Shown piece after piece: positions 18,444 to 29,100 of a stretch of DNA of 64,000 nucleotides; within the stretch, counting starts at the first letter, position 1, and the number at the start of each line of letters is the position of its first letter. Both the position numbers and the translations under genes were made by a program. This stretch comes from Kribbella caucasensis (lineage in GTDB: Bacteria > Actinomycetota > Actinomycetes > Propionibacteriales > Kribbellaceae): NCBI RefSeq assembly GCF_004361855.1, contig NZ_SNWQ01000004.1:1-64000 (forward strand). Reading direction: 5' to 3'. Under the pieces are notes generated by a model that saw only the letters and a program-made list of their open reading frames with translations, was not told the DNA's origin and did not search any database.

Positions 18444-19811
18444 TCAGGATGATTCGATCGGGAATTGCCGCGAGATCTGCTCGGCTGCGGCGTAGCCGGA
18501 GCGCACCGCGCCCTCCATGAACCCGTTGTACACAGTCGAGGTCTCTGTGCCGGCGAAGTACACGCGTCCGGCAGGCGCACGAAGCGCGTCTCCCGTAGTG
18601 CTGAGCACGCCCGGCGGCATGTAGGTCACTGGTCCGCCGAGCTGCCACTGCTGCTCGGGCCATGCGGTCTCGTGGTAGAAGACCGGTGTCTTCGCTCGGT
18701 CCCCGTAGGCGAGCGTGAGTACGTCGACGAATCGGGCGCGCCGATCCTCGGGCGGCATCGACATGTAGCTGTCGTAGTCGCTTCCTCCGGTGAAGCCGAC
18801 CACCGTCGCGAGGTCGTCCCCTGGCCGCGTGACGTCGATGACCACACCGACTCCGGTGGTGTCGCAGATTTCGCCGCTGAGGCCGTCCTCGCGCCAGAAC
18901 GGCTCGTCGAATCGAGCCTGTATCTTCACCATCCGGCCGAGCGGCGAGCGTGCCTGGATCTGGCGCCGGTTGACGGGCAGCAACGGATGGAACCGGATCA
19001 TCTGGGCAGCACTGGGCGGCATCGCCAGGATCACAGCCCGCGCGGTCAAGACCTGGTCCCCGGAGTAGACCGCCACCCTGTCGCCACTGTCATCGATGCG
19101 CGTGACTGGCCAATCCAGCACCACTGGCGCATCGAGGCGCGCGGCGACCCCCTCGCTGATCTGCTGGGAACCGCCGATCCACAGTGAGTCGTTGACATCG
19201 AACCGGATCGAGTTCACGCCCTCGCACGTCTTGATGTACCACGCCCAATAGAGCATTGAGACTTCGGCTGCAGAGGCACCCATGAGGCCGTTGACCTCAG
19301 TCTCGAAGATCCGGCGGACGTCCGGATCTGTCACGTTACGGTCGAGCCAGGTTGAGATCGTGATGCTGTCCAGCTGCGACGCCTCTGGTGTATCCCACGG
19401 TGCTTCTGTGCCGACGCGGTCACAGATGGCATCGACAAGGGAGAACGACGTGTAGAGGTCGGTTGCCTTTGGCCAGACAGAGCTCAGATCACCCTCGGGG
19501 GCGCGAATAGTTCGGCCGGGAAACACATAGACCATGTCCCCGTGCCGGCGAGCCGACGAGATCTCAAGCCCAAGTTCCCGGCCGAGCTTCGTCGACTCGT
19601 CATGTCGAAGACCGATGAACATGCCGCCATAGTCGAGCGCTCCGCCGGGCTCCACCCCGGTCCACGTCCGGCCGCCGACACGGCCATTGGCCTCGACAAC
19701 TGCGACACGATGACCGGCAGCCGCGAGCCGCTTCGCTGCTGACAGTCCTGCGAGGCCGGCGCCAACGACTATCGCGTCGAAGTGGCCACCACTCGACACC
19801 TCGGAAATCAT
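18444..19811 (-). CDS. Flavin-containing amine oxidase
   Basis: 455 residues of the FAD amine oxidoreductase family: dinucleotide motif VVGAGLAGLSAAKRL at the N-terminus, the following VVEANGRVGGRTW, and the C-terminal FAD motif RVYFAGTETSTVYNGFMEGAVRSG. ATG 19811 has AGGAGG six bases upstream, which decides the start. Monoamine-oxidase-like enzymes oxidise a primary or secondary amine to an imine. RidA downstream and acyl-CoA synthetase upstream on the same strand suggest a route amine, aldehyde, acid, acyl-CoA. No signal peptide is seen. Confidence 0.88.
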   Translation of the reverse strand: MISEVSSGGHFDAIVVGAGLAGLSAAKRLAAAGHRVAVVEANGRVGGRTWTGVEPGGALDYGGMFIGLRHDESTKLGRELGLEISSARRHGDMVYVFPGRTIRAPEGDLSSVWPKATDLYTSFSLVDAICDRVGTEAPWDTPEASQLDSITISTWLDRNVTDPDVRRIFETEVNGLMGASAAEVSMLYWAWYIKTCEGVNSIRFDVNDSLWIGGSQQISEGVAARLDAPVVLDWPVTRIDDSGDRVAVYSGDQVLTARAVILAMPPSAAQMIRFHPLLPVNRRQIQARSPLGRMVKIQARFDEPFWREDGLSGEICDTTGVGVVIDVTRPGDDLATVVGFTGGSDYDSYMSMPPEDRRARFVDVLTLAYGDRAKTPVFYHETAWPEQQWQLGGPVTYMPPGVLSTTGDALRAPAGRVYFAGTETSTVYNGFMEGAVRSGYAAAEQISRQFPIESS

Positions 19812-19894
19812 CAAACCTCCTGCAGAGTTCCTGAAGCGGCCGACACTGTGGCAGTTCGCCACCGTCGCCAACCGATTGATCGGCGGATCTTGGC

Positions 19895-21511
19895 TCAGCC
19901 GAGGCGAAGCAACCGGGCTGACTGTTCGCGCATCTCAACCTTCCTGACCTTGCCAGTAACCGTCATCGGGAAATCGTCAACGACGAGGACGTAGCGAGGA
20001 ATCTTGTAATGGGCGAGCTTTCCTGACGCGAACTGACGGACAGCGGTCGCGTCCAGCGCCGGTGCGCCGGCCCGTAGTTTGAGCCAAGCGCACAACTCCT
20101 CGCCGAACTTCTCATCGGGCACTCCCACGACCTGCACATCCTCGACGTCGGGATGAGCGTGAAGGAACTCCTCGATCTCACGCGGGTAGATGTTCTCGCC
20201 GCCGCGGATGACCATGTCCTTGATCCGACCAACGATGGCGCAGTAGCCGTCCTCCCCCATCACAGCCAGGTCGCCGGTATGCATCCAGCCGTCGGCATCG
20301 ATCGCCTCCGCGGTCTTCTCGGGGTCGTTCCAGTAGCCAAGCATCACTGAGTACCCTCGGGTGCAAAACTCACCTGGCACACACCGCTCAACGGTGACGC
20401 CGGTCGCCGGGTCACAGACTCTGATCTCCACCTGCGGATGCGCCCGGCCGATGGTCGCCGTACGTCGGGCAAGGTCATCGTCGACCCGGGTCTGGGTCGA
20501 CACGGGGGATGTCTCGGTCATGCCATAGCAGATCGCCACCTCTACCATCCCCATCTCGTCGATACAGCGCCTCATCACCTCGACCGGACATGGTGATCCG
20601 GCCATGATCCCGGTGCGCAGCGAGGAGACGTCGAACGACTCGAAGTCAGGCGCGTTCAGCATCGCGATGAACATCGTCGGCACGCCATAGACAGCGGTGC
20701 ACCGCTCGTCGGCGATGGAGCGCAACGTCAGGCTTGGGTCGAACCCAGGCGCGGGGATGACCATGGCGGCTCCGTGGGAGGTGCACCCGAGATTGCCCAG
20801 CACCATGCCGAAGCAGTGGTAAAACGGCACCGGAATCGCGAGTCGATCCTCGGCTGTGAGCTTGATCAGCTCAGTGGTGAAGTAGCCGTTGTTGAGGATG
20901 TTCCGATGTGACAGCGTCGCGCCCTTCGGGAACCCTGTCGTACCGGAGGTGTACTGGATGTTGATCGGGTCGTTCGGGCCCAGCGCCTGGCTGTGCTCAG
21001 CCAGGGCCTGCGCGTCGATCCCCGTACCGCCCTCGATGAGGAGATCCCAGTCCGCCGTGCCCACGTAGACAACCCGTTCGAGCGCCACCAATTGGGGTCG
21101 CACTTCGTTCACCATCGCTCTGTAGTCGCTGGTTTTGAACGATGTCGCCGCAACGAGCAGCTTCACCCCAGCCTGCTTGAGCACATACGCCAGCTCGTGG
21201 GTCTGGTAAGCGGGGTTGATGTTGACCAGGATCGCGCCAATCCTCGCGGTTGCGTACTGCGTGATCGTCCACTCAGCACAGTTGGGGGCCCACATGCCGA
21301 CCCGCTCGCCCTTTTCGATGCCGGCAGCGATCAACCCACGCGCCAACGCATCGACGTCCCGGCCGAGCTCGCCGTAGGTCCAGCGCCGGCCGGTGGCCAT
21401 CTCGACAAGTGCCTCCCTGCTGCCATACCGCCGCACCGCCATCTCGAGGTTCGCCCCGATCGTCTGCTCCAACAGCGGTGTACTGACCTCACCCCTGGCA
21501 TATGACTCCAC
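19895..21511 (-). CDS. AMP-dependent acyl-CoA synthetase
   Basis: 538 residues of the ANL superfamily: P-loop [12 protein letters not shown] near 185, [33 protein letters not shown] and the C-terminal catalytic Lys in [10 protein letters not shown]. It activates a carboxylic acid with ATP and CoA. It resembles medium/long-chain fatty-acyl-CoA synthetases, but the substrate cannot be assigned. It lies about 80 bp upstream of the amine oxidase on the same strand. A 24-bp dyad 41 bp upstream of its start ties it to the FadR-type regulator. Confidence 0.9.
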   Translation of the reverse strand: MESYARGEVSTPLLEQTIGANLEMAVRRYGSREALVEMATGRRWTYGELGRDVDALARGLIAAGIEKGERVGMWAPNCAEWTITQYATARIGAILVNINPAYQTHELAYVLKQAGVKLLVAATSFKTSDYRAMVNEVRPQLVALERVVYVGTADWDLLIEGGTGIDAQALAEHSQALGPNDPINIQYTSGTTGFPKGATLSHRNILNNGYFTTELIKLTAEDRLAIPVPFYHCFGMVLGNLGCTSHGAAMVIPAPGFDPSLTLRSIADERCTAVYGVPTMFIAMLNAPDFESFDVSSLRTGIMAGSPCPVEVMRRCIDEMGMVEVAICYGMTETSPVSTQTRVDDDLARRTATIGRAHPQVEIRVCDPATGVTVERCVPGEFCTRGYSVMLGYWNDPEKTAEAIDADGWMHTGDLAVMGEDGYCAIVGRIKDMVIRGGENIYPREIEEFLHAHPDVEDVQVVGVPDEKFGEELCAWLKLRAGAPALDATAVRQFASGKLAHYKIPRYVLVVDDFPMTVTGKVRKVEMREQSARLLRLG

Positions 21512-21551
21512 GCCGCCTCCACAGATCTGGGTTGAGAGTCACGTTAGCCAC

Positions 21552-21575
21552 AATCGGTCGACCGGTCAACCAATT
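21552..21575. promoter_or_regulatory. 24-bp near-perfect dyad, putative FadR-type operator
   Basis: The plus strand reads AATCGGTCGACC (21552-21563) followed by GGTCAACCAATT (21564-21575). The two halves are inverted copies with 10 of 12 positions matching. The right part is identical over 15 bases to 17098-17112. It sits 41 bp upstream of the acyl-CoA synthetase start, where a repressor would block transcription. Confidence 0.6.
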
Positions 21576-22062
21576 CACTGGTGGACGATCCGCGGGAGAT
21601 GTTCGCCGATGTCCTCGGCCCGGACGAGAGCTCCATGAGTCGATGGCCTCCGCACTCGGCATCGGACCCGGAATTCGTGGTTGGCCCGCCGCCCTGCCGG
21701 ATGTGGTCTACCTCGTCGATGACGAGTGCTTGATCCTCACCGCCCACGGCAGCCAGCACACGGGCAGGCCATGACACGGTGTAGCAGGCAAGGTCAGGGG
21801 CACACGTCGTTGTCGACGTCGACCAAGCAACTTCAGTCGCGACCGGAGATCGTACCCGTCGCTGTCGTTACGCGTCCTTACGCACATCATTCAACGAGCG
21901 CCATTGCGCGACCGTGAGAAGCAGTGCGCGTCTTGGTGTGGCAGACCTGCAGGTCACGAGCTATTTCGCGCGTCATCGGCAACCGATCCGAGCTGGAAAT
22001 CAGCGGGTTCGGAGTTCGAGATAGCCCCTCCCCCGCGCTCAGACGTGCAGCAGAGGTTCAGG
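21576..22062. other. Intergenic region, possible HNH-endonuclease remnant on the minus strand
   Basis: There is no convincing intact gene. On the minus strand, 21777 down to about 21620 reads WPARVLAAV, then EVDHIRQGGGP and later a single Cys and His. This loosely follows the layout of small actinobacterial HNH proteins (EVDHI, then CxxCH) but lacks the zinc cysteines. Treat it as a weak, degenerate similarity. The rest shows nothing recognisable. Confidence 0.25.
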
Positions 22063-23046
22063 TCAGACTGAGACAGGCTCGGTGGCGGCTGCGGCGTGCT
22101 CGGCGTCCTCCACGGCGGCCAGGTAGCGCTCGGCGTCCAGGGCGGCGGCACAGCCGGTGCCGGCCGCGGTGATCGCCTGCCGGTAGGTGTGGTCCACCAG
22201 GTCGCCGGCCGCGAACACGCCGCGCAGGTTGGTCTCGGTGCTGTCCTGCTTGACCAGCACGTAGCCCTCGTCGTCCAGGTCGACCTGGCCCTTGACCAGC
22301 TCCGATCGCGGGTCGTGGCCGATCGCGATGAACAGGCCGGTGGCCGGCAGCTCGCGGGTCTCGCCGGTGACGGTGTCCTTCAGGGTCAGGTGGGTGAGTT
22401 TGTCCTCACCGTGGATCTTGTCGACCGCGGAGTTCCACTGGAACTCGATCTTGTCGTTGGCGTACGCCCGGTCGGCCATGATCTTCGAGGCCCGCAGCTC
22501 GTCGCGGCGGTGCACCAGGTGCACCTTCTTCGCGAACTTGGTCAGGAAGGTGGCCTCCTCGACGGCGGAGTCGCCACCGCCGACGACCGCGATCTCGTGG
22601 TCGCGGAAGAAGAAGCCATCGCAGGTCGCACACCAGGACACACCGTGCCCGGACATCCGGTCCTCGTCGGACAGGCCCAGCTTGCTGTAGCCCGAACCCA
22701 TCGCCAGGATGACGGCCTTGGCGCGGTGCTCGGTGCCGGCCGAGTCGGTGACCACCTTGATATCGCCGGTCAGGTCGAACTTGGTGACGTCGTCCGCCAC
22801 CAGCTCAGCGCCGAAGCGCTCGGCCTGGGTGCGCATCTCGTCCATCAGCGCCGGGCCCATGATGCCCTGCGAGAAGCCGGGGAAGTTCTCCACCTCGGTG
22901 GTGTTCATCAGCGCGCCACCGGCGGTGACGGAGCCCTCGAACACCAACGGCTGCAGCGCCGCGCGTGCGGCGTACACCGCGGCGGTGTAACCGGCCGGGC
23001 CGGAGCCGACGATGATGAGGTTGCGGACTGCGGTGGAGTCGCTCAC
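22063..23046 (-). CDS. trxB: Thioredoxin-disulfide reductase
   Basis: 327 residues with FAD motif [16 protein letters not shown], the redox-active CATC in [12 protein letters not shown] near 145, NADPH motif [12 protein letters not shown] and the C-terminal FAD motif [16 protein letters not shown]. It transfers electrons from NADPH to thioredoxin in the cytoplasm. The GTG at 23046 overlaps the stop of the FMN reductase gene as GTGA, which decides the start. No thioredoxin gene is adjacent, so this may be a second copy rather than the housekeeping trxB-trxA locus. No terminator was recognised after it. Confidence 0.93.
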   Translation of the reverse strand: MSDSTAVRNLIIVGSGPAGYTAAVYAARAALQPLVFEGSVTAGGALMNTTEVENFPGFSQGIMGPALMDEMRTQAERFGAELVADDVTKFDLTGDIKVVTDSAGTEHRAKAVILAMGSGYSKLGLSDEDRMSGHGVSWCATCDGFFFRDHEIAVVGGGDSAVEEATFLTKFAKKVHLVHRRDELRASKIMADRAYANDKIEFQWNSAVDKIHGEDKLTHLTLKDTVTGETRELPATGLFIAIGHDPRSELVKGQVDLDDEGYVLVKQDSTETNLRGVFAAGDLVDHTYRQAITAAGTGCAAALDAERYLAAVEDAEHAAAATEPVSV

Positions 23047-23636
23047 CGAGGAAACCCGTTCGCCGAACGTGCAGAACGCAACGCCCGCGCCCACCAGCCG
23101 AGCTCGGTCAGGAGTGTCGCGGCCGCGGTCTCGAGAGGCTCTCGCTCGAGTGGGACACCATTCGCGTCGAAGGCGAGGCGTGCCATCGGTATGCACACCG
23201 TGTTCCTGACAGTCACGGTGTGCAGTTCGGCGAAGACCAGTCGCAGCTGCTCGATCGCCCGCATGCCACCGCCTACACCGCCGTACGACACGAACGAGAC
23301 GGGTTTTCCCTTCCACTCGTGGTAGACCGAGTCGATCGCATGCTTCAGCGACGCGGGATAGCCGTGGTTGTACTCGGGCGTGATGACGACGTAGGCGTCC
23401 GCCGCCTCGATGCGCTCCGCGAACGCTTCCACCAGGGGCGAGTCGTATGCGCCGAGGAAGGCCGGCTTCTGCGCCTGTGTCTCCGGCAGCTTCACCTCTG
23501 CGAGATCCAGCAGGTCCAAGACGTAGCTCGGGTGCGCCTCGACCAGGCCGAGGAACCAGTTGGCAACCACGGGTGCCAAGCGGCCTTCGCGGTTGCTCCC
23601 GATGATCACCGCCAGACGCAGTGGATTGTCGCTCAC
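23043..23636 (-). CDS. NADPH-dependent FMN reductase family protein
   Basis: 197 residues of the flavodoxin-like reductase family: [10 protein letters not shown] phosphate loop near residue 13, [17 protein letters not shown] near 80 and [11 protein letters not shown] near 115. It binds FMN and reduces flavin, quinones or related acceptors with NAD(P)H. It is coupled to the thioredoxin reductase by GTGA overlap and diverges from the acyl-CoA ligase gene across an 89-bp region holding TTCTG palindromes. Coupling to TrxB suggests a redox-defence pair, or supply of reduced flavin. Confidence 0.88.
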   Translation of the reverse strand: MSDNPLRLAVIIGSNREGRLAPVVANWFLGLVEAHPSYVLDLLDLAEVKLPETQAQKPAFLGAYDSPLVEAFAERIEAADAYVVITPEYNHGYPASLKHAIDSVYHEWKGKPVSFVSYGGVGGGMRAIEQLRLVFAELHTVTVRNTVCIPMARLAFDANGVPLEREPLETAAATLLTELGWWARALRSARSANGFPR

Positions 23637-23656
23637 GAGCCATCTCCGTACGGTTG

Positions 23657-23682
23657 ACAGAATGCTATTCTGTAGAACAGAT
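23657..23682. promoter_or_regulatory. Overlapping palindromes, putative IclR-type operator
   Basis: ACAGAAT-GCT-ATTCTGT (23657-23673) is a perfect dyad. TTCTG-TAGAA-CAGAT (23668-23682) overlaps it and matches the WTCTG-N5-CAGAW motif repeated through the cluster. It lies between the divergent FMN reductase and acyl-CoA ligase genes. Confidence 0.6.
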
Positions 23683-23725
23683 TACCCCGGTTCTTGCCCA
23701 CCCGCCAAGAGAGCAGCCACACACC

Positions 23726-25423
23726 ATGAACCGTGACGAACGGGACTACCTGGCCGATCTTCGGCGTCGACAGCTGTCGAGCTGGCCGCCGGACGTGCCG
23801 ACAGCGCCCACCTACCCACTGGGCGAGCAGACCTTGAGCGAGTCCCTCCGTGGCTGGGCGCGCACTCAGCCGGAGCGCGTGGCAGTCGTCTATTACGGCA
23901 CCGAGCTCACGTACGCCGCGTTCGACGCCGCGGTGGACAGTATCGGCGGCCATCTCGTCGGCGCCGGCGTCCGGCCTGGCGACCGGATCGCCGTGATGCT
24001 GCCGAACTGTCCGCAGTTCCTGATCGCCTTCCACGCGATCCTGAGGATCGGTGCGGTGCACGTTCCGGTGAGCCCGATGTCCAAGGAGGCCGAGATCATT
24101 CACGAGCTGGACGAGAGCGGCGCCGACGTCCTGATCGCCTGGGACGCGCTGCTGCCCGCAGTCGAAGAAGTGCGCGCCAAGTCGCCGCTGCGGCATGTGA
24201 TCGTCACCAGCCTGAGCAGCTACCTTCCCGACTCGCCGACCCTGCCGGTGCCGGACCTGGTCCGTACGCCGGTCACGGCACCTCCGCCCGGCATGGTCGG
24301 CTGGGACGACGCCCTCACCGCGTCCGCACCGGATCAGCTGCCGACCGTCGGCCTCGACGATCTCGCAGCCCTCAACTTCACTGGCGGGACTACCGGACTA
24401 CCGAAGGGCTGCGAGCACACCCACCGGCACATGGTCTACACCGCCGCCTGCCTGACCAGCGCCTGGAAGCTCGGTCACGGCGAACGCTCCGGGACCGCGT
24501 TGGTGTTCCTTCCTGCGTTCTGGATCGCCGGTGAGGTGCTCGCCGCGATCCTGCCGGTCTTCGTCGGCGGCACGTGCGTGTTGCTGGCCCGCTGGTCCCC
24601 GGACGCGGTCCTCACCGGCGTCGAGCGGTACCGCGTCACCGAACTCGCTGGGACCGTGGACAGCTACCTGGACCTGATGGACCACCCGGACGTCGGCGAA
24701 CACGATCTCTCCAGCCTGGCGACGACCGTCGCGGCGTCGTTCGTGCACAGACTGACGATCGAGGTCCGCCAGCGCTGGCGTGAGGTGTCCGGCAGCACCG
24801 CCGTCCTGCGCGAGGCGGCGTACGGGATGACCGAGACGCACACCTTCGACACCTTCGTCACCGGGCTGAACGACGGCGACCAAGATCTGCACAGCCGGCC
24901 GGTCTTCTGCGGGCTTCCCATGCCCGGCACGGAGTTCAAGATCGTCGACTTCGAGACCCGGACGCTGTGCGCCCTCGGTGCGGAAGGCGAGATCTGTGTC
25001 CGCAGCCCTGCTGTCATGCGCGGCTACTGGAACGCCGACGACGACGATCACGACGGATGGCTCGCCACTGGAGACATCGGCATGATCGACGAACACGGGT
25101 TCCTGCATTTCCTCGGCCGCCGCAAGGAGATGCTCAAGGTCAACGGGATGAGCGTCTTCCCGGCCGAGATCGAGGCAGTGCTCGGCGGCCATCCGGATGT
25201 CGTCGGTTGCGGGGTGGTCGGGACCTCGAACCCGCGCAGCGGCGAACGTCCGGTCGCGTTCGTCGAGATCACACCGATCGCCGCCGGCACGATCGACGCC
25301 GAGGCGCTCCGGCAGTGGTGCGCGGAGCGGCTGGCCGACTACAAGGTGCCCGAGGTGCGGATCAGCGCCGAGCTGCCACGCACCGCCTCGGGCAAGATCC
25401 GCAAGAACCTGCTCGTCCTATGA
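23726..25423 (+). CDS. AMP-dependent acyl/aryl-CoA ligase
   Basis: 565 residues of the ANL superfamily: NFTGGTTGLPKGCEHTH near 225, YGMTETHTF, DGWLATGDIG, GRRKEMLKVNGMSVFP and catalytic Lys in TASGKIRKNLL. The first 45 residues resemble class I benzoate/cyclohexanecarboxylate-type ligases less than fatty-acyl ligases, so the substrate is open. ATG 23726 is chosen because the longer upstream frame crosses the operator. The stop overlaps the SDR start (ATGA). In this cluster it probably activates an acid for the later CoA-dependent steps. Confidence 0.9.
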   Translation: MNRDERDYLADLRRRQLSSWPPDVPTAPTYPLGEQTLSESLRGWARTQPERVAVVYYGTELTYAAFDAAVDSIGGHLVGAGVRPGDRIAVMLPNCPQFLIAFHAILRIGAVHVPVSPMSKEAEIIHELDESGADVLIAWDALLPAVEEVRAKSPLRHVIVTSLSSYLPDSPTLPVPDLVRTPVTAPPPGMVGWDDALTASAPDQLPTVGLDDLAALNFTGGTTGLPKGCEHTHRHMVYTAACLTSAWKLGHGERSGTALVFLPAFWIAGEVLAAILPVFVGGTCVLLARWSPDAVLTGVERYRVTELAGTVDSYLDLMDHPDVGEHDLSSLATTVAASFVHRLTIEVRQRWREVSGSTAVLREAAYGMTETHTFDTFVTGLNDGDQDLHSRPVFCGLPMPGTEFKIVDFETRTLCALGAEGEICVRSPAVMRGYWNADDDDHDGWLATGDIGMIDEHGFLHFLGRRKEMLKVNGMSVFPAEIEAVLGGHPDVVGCGVVGTSNPRSGERPVAFVEITPIAAGTIDAEALRQWCAERLADYKVPEVRISAELPRTASGKIRKNLLVL

Positions 25424-26193
25424 CGATCGCGGCTGTGGACCTGACCGGGCGCACCGCGCTGGTCACCGGTGCCACGGGCGGCCTCGGACGCGCGATCGCC
25501 CACGCACTGGCCAAGGCAGGTGCACGCTTGCTGATCAGCGGGCGGACCGCGGAGGCGTGCCAGACCGCAGCGGCCGAGCTTGGAGCTATCGGCCGATGCA
25601 GCCCGCTGGCTGCGGACATCGCGAGCCCGGATGGCGTACGTGCGCTGGCCGACCAGGTGAGCGAGGAGGCAGAGCAGCTCGACATCCTGGTGAACAACGC
25701 CGGTACCGCCTGGGCCGCACCATTCGAAGCGTTCCCGGTCCGGGGCTGGGACAAGGTCATGGACCTCAACCTGCGCGCGCCGTTCCTGCTGACCCAGGCA
25801 CTGGTCCCGCTGCTCGAGTCCACCGGCTCGGCCGACGCCCCGGCCCGGGTCGTCAACATCGGCTCGATGGAAGGCCTTCGGGTCGCGGACCGGGATAACT
25901 ACTCCTACGCGGCCAGCAAAGCTGGTCTGCACCATCTGACCAGGGTCTTGGCTCGTGAGCTCGGGCCGCGCCACGTGACCGTGAACGCGGTGGCGCCAGG
26001 CATCGTCGAGACCCGCATGACCAGCGGGCTCCTGGCCGCCGATGCCGCCGACTTCCGTGCGCGCACCCCGCTCGGCCGGCTTGGCCGCCCGGAGGAGATC
26101 GCCGCCGCTGTCTGCTACCTCGCCGGACCTGGTGGCGCCTTCGTCACCGGGGCCGTGCTGCCGGTGGACGGCGGCCTCAGCATGACTCTGTAG
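25420..26193 (+). CDS. SDR-family dehydrogenase
   Basis: 257 residues with TGATGGLG cofactor loop, NNAG, Ser in NIGSMEG, YAASK and the C-terminal LPVDGGLSM. The acidic residue after the second strand is replaced by a LLISGRT sequence, suggesting NADPH. The ATGA overlap makes it co-translated with the ligase. Its 3' end overlaps the convergent carboxylase gene by 17 bp. It is likely a 3-hydroxyacyl-CoA or alcohol dehydrogenase of the cluster. Confidence 0.9.
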   Translation: MTIAAVDLTGRTALVTGATGGLGRAIAHALAKAGARLLISGRTAEACQTAAAELGAIGRCSPLAADIASPDGVRALADQVSEEAEQLDILVNNAGTAWAAPFEAFPVRGWDKVMDLNLRAPFLLTQALVPLLESTGSADAPARVVNIGSMEGLRVADRDNYSYAASKAGLHHLTRVLARELGPRHVTVNAVAPGIVETRMTSGLLAADAADFRARTPLGRLGRPEEIAAAVCYLAGPGGAFVTGAVLPVDGGLSMTL

Positions 26194-29100
26194 CCCCGGC
26201 GCGGGTCTGCGCCATCCGCAGCCCGGCCACCAGCCTCGACCGGGTCTCTGCGGGGTCGATCACATCGTCGATCTCGAAGTAGGTGGCCGCATTTATCGCG
26301 CTACCGTGCCGATGCGCCTCCTGGACCAATTGATCGAACAACGCTCGCCGTTCGTTGTCGTCGGCGATCGCCTCCAGCTCACGCCGATAACCGAGACGCA
26401 CCGACCCCTCGACCCCCATACCGCCGAGCTCACCGGTCGGCCACGCCGCGGTGAGAACCGGCGTCCGCCATCCGCCGCCGGCCATCGCGATCGCGCCCAG
26501 GCCGTAAGCCTTGCGCAGGATGATCGTGAACGTCGGCACGGTGAGGTTCGCCCCGCAGAGAAAAAGCTGCGCGAAGCGGCGTACCTGCGCCTGCTTCTCG
26601 GCCTCCAGCCCGACCATGAAGCCGGGGGTATCGCACAATGTGACCAGAGGCAGCCCGTGGTCCTGACAAAGCCTCACGAACCTGGCCGCCTTATCGGCGC
26701 CGTCCGCATCGATCGCACCACCACGTTGCGCGGGGTTGTTGGCCAGGATGCCGACCGGGCGACCCTCGATGCGAGCCAGGCAAGCCACCATCGCTGGGGC
26801 GAACGCGGACCGCAACTCCAGCACCGACCCGATGTCAGCCAGACCGTCGATCACCGCATGCACGTCGTAGCTGCGTCGGCGGTTCTCCGGGACGGCGTGC
26901 CGCAGCAGCCGCTGGTCGGGCGCCTCCCACACGGCGACAGATCCTTGGAAATAAGACAGGTACTGCCGCGCCACCGCCACCGCCGCCGCATCGTCGTCGA
27001 CGAGGACGTCGACGACGCCGCTGGCAGTGTGGACATCGACAGGGCCGACGTCCGCGGCAGCGAACCGGCCAAGGCCTCCACCCTCGATCATGGCCGGACC
27101 GCCCATCCCGATCGACGCGTCCCGGGTCGCGATGATGACATCGCAGCAGCCGAGCAGTGCGGCATTCCCAGCAAAACAGTGCCCCGACGCGACCCCCACC
27201 AGCGGCACCCGGCCGCTCAGTCGCGCGAACAGCGAGAACGTCGGCATGTCGCCGTACCCGACGCCTGGATAGTCGGTCTCGCCTGGTCGGCCGCCACCAC
27301 CTTCGGTGAAGAAGACCAGCGGAAGCGACAGCCGGTCGATCAGCTCGAAGAGCCGGTCCTTCTTGCGGTGGCCCTGATGCCCCTGGGTGCCGGCGAGCAC
27401 CGTGTAGTCGTACGACATCACCGCGCACTGCGCTCGCTCCGGTCCGACCAGAACCCCGTTGACGCTGCCGATCCCAGCGACCAGCCCGTCCGCCGGCGTT
27501 CGGACGATCAGCTCGTCCACATCCCGCCGGGCCCGTAGCGATCCGATCGCCAAGGCGCCGTACTCGATGAACCCGGTCGGGTCGCAGAGGTCGGCGACGT
27601 TCTCTCTGGCCGTACGGCGTCCCTGGCTGTGCCGCGCCTGGACCGCCTCCGGGCGCGCCTCGTCCAGGGTGAGTCGCCGCCGCAACAACAGCTCGGCAAG
27701 GTCCGGGCGGATCTCGTCGAGGTCGATCTCGACGAGATCCGCGTCGTCGCCCGCGGCGGCTCCCTCGTCCAGCAGAAGAAGCGGCCGGCCCTCCTGAACC
27801 TGCTCCCCCGGCTCCACCAGGACACCGGCAAGAGTCGCGGCGTACGGCGCTCGGACCACGGTCTCCATCTTCATCGCCTCGAGCACCAGCAGCGGCGCGC
27901 CAGCAGTGACCGTGTCACCTTCGCCGACCGCAAGCGACAGCACCACGCCGCTCATCGGCGCCCGCAGAGCGCGGTCGTCCGCGAGGTCGGGTACGTCGGC
28001 CGCGACCCGCTCGTCCGTGACGGCGGGAGGCGTTGGGTCCGGCGGCGCGGCGGCGACCAGCTCGGCGAGCCGAGTCTCCACGAAGGTCGTGCCCGCCGTT
28101 CCCTTGACCAGCTCCGGCCGGGCAAGGATCGCGCGCAGCAGGCCGGTGTTGGTGCGGACGCCGAGCGTGCGCAGGTCGGCCAGCGCACGATCGGCCTTCC
28201 GGGCGAGCACATCCATGTCGGCGGAGGCAGCGTGCACGATCACCTTGGCGAGTAGTGAGTCGTAGGCCGGGTTGATTCCGTAGCCCGAGTAGCAATGCGT
28301 GTCCACCCGGATTCCAGGACCGGTCGGCGGTTGGAAGACCGCGACCGTACCCGACGAGGCCCGGGCGACCCCGTCCGCTGCGATCGACTCCGCCGCCACC
28401 CGCACTTGGATCGCGCGCCCGTGCGGCGCCGGCACCCGTTCCTGGTTGAGCCCCAACTCGGCGAGCGTAGTGCCACCCGCGACGGCCAGTTGGGCTCCGA
28501 CGAGGTCGACACCGGTGACCTCCTCAGTGACGGTGTGCTCGACCTGGAGCCGCGGGTTGGCCTCGATGAAGACGCAGGAACCGGTCGACCCGACCAGGAA
28601 CTCGAACGTGCCCAGCCCGCGGTACGAGACCGCCTGGGCAAGCGTGACCGCATGATCGATCAGCGCCTGGCGAACCTCGTCAGCCAAGCCGACCGCCGGC
28701 GCGATCTCGATCAGCTTCTGGTGCCGACGCTGGATGCTGCACTCGCGCTCGCCGAAATGAGTGACCGCGCCGGTACCGTCGCCGAGCACTTGGATCTCCA
28801 CGTGCCGGGCATTCTCGACGATCTGCTCGAGGTACACCTCCGACCGGCCGAACGCGGACCGGCTTTCCGAGCGAGCCCGCTCCAGCGCTTCCTCCAGCTC
28901 GGCCAGCGAGCGGACCTCGCGCATCCCGCGGCCGCCGCCACCCGAGACCGCTTTCACCAGCACAGCGGCGTCTTCACCAAGACCTTGGAAGAACGTCCGC
29001 GCCAGCTCGACGTCGATGGCCCCGTCCGTCGCGGCGGCGACCGGAACCCCGTGCTCGACGGCGAGGCGGCGCGCCGCGACCTTGTCCCCGAACAGGGCCA

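Noticed and set aside
26306..27538. 410-codon open frame on the plus strand
   Set aside because: It lies fully inside the carboxyltransferase domain of the fused carboxylase, whose motifs are clear on the other strand.
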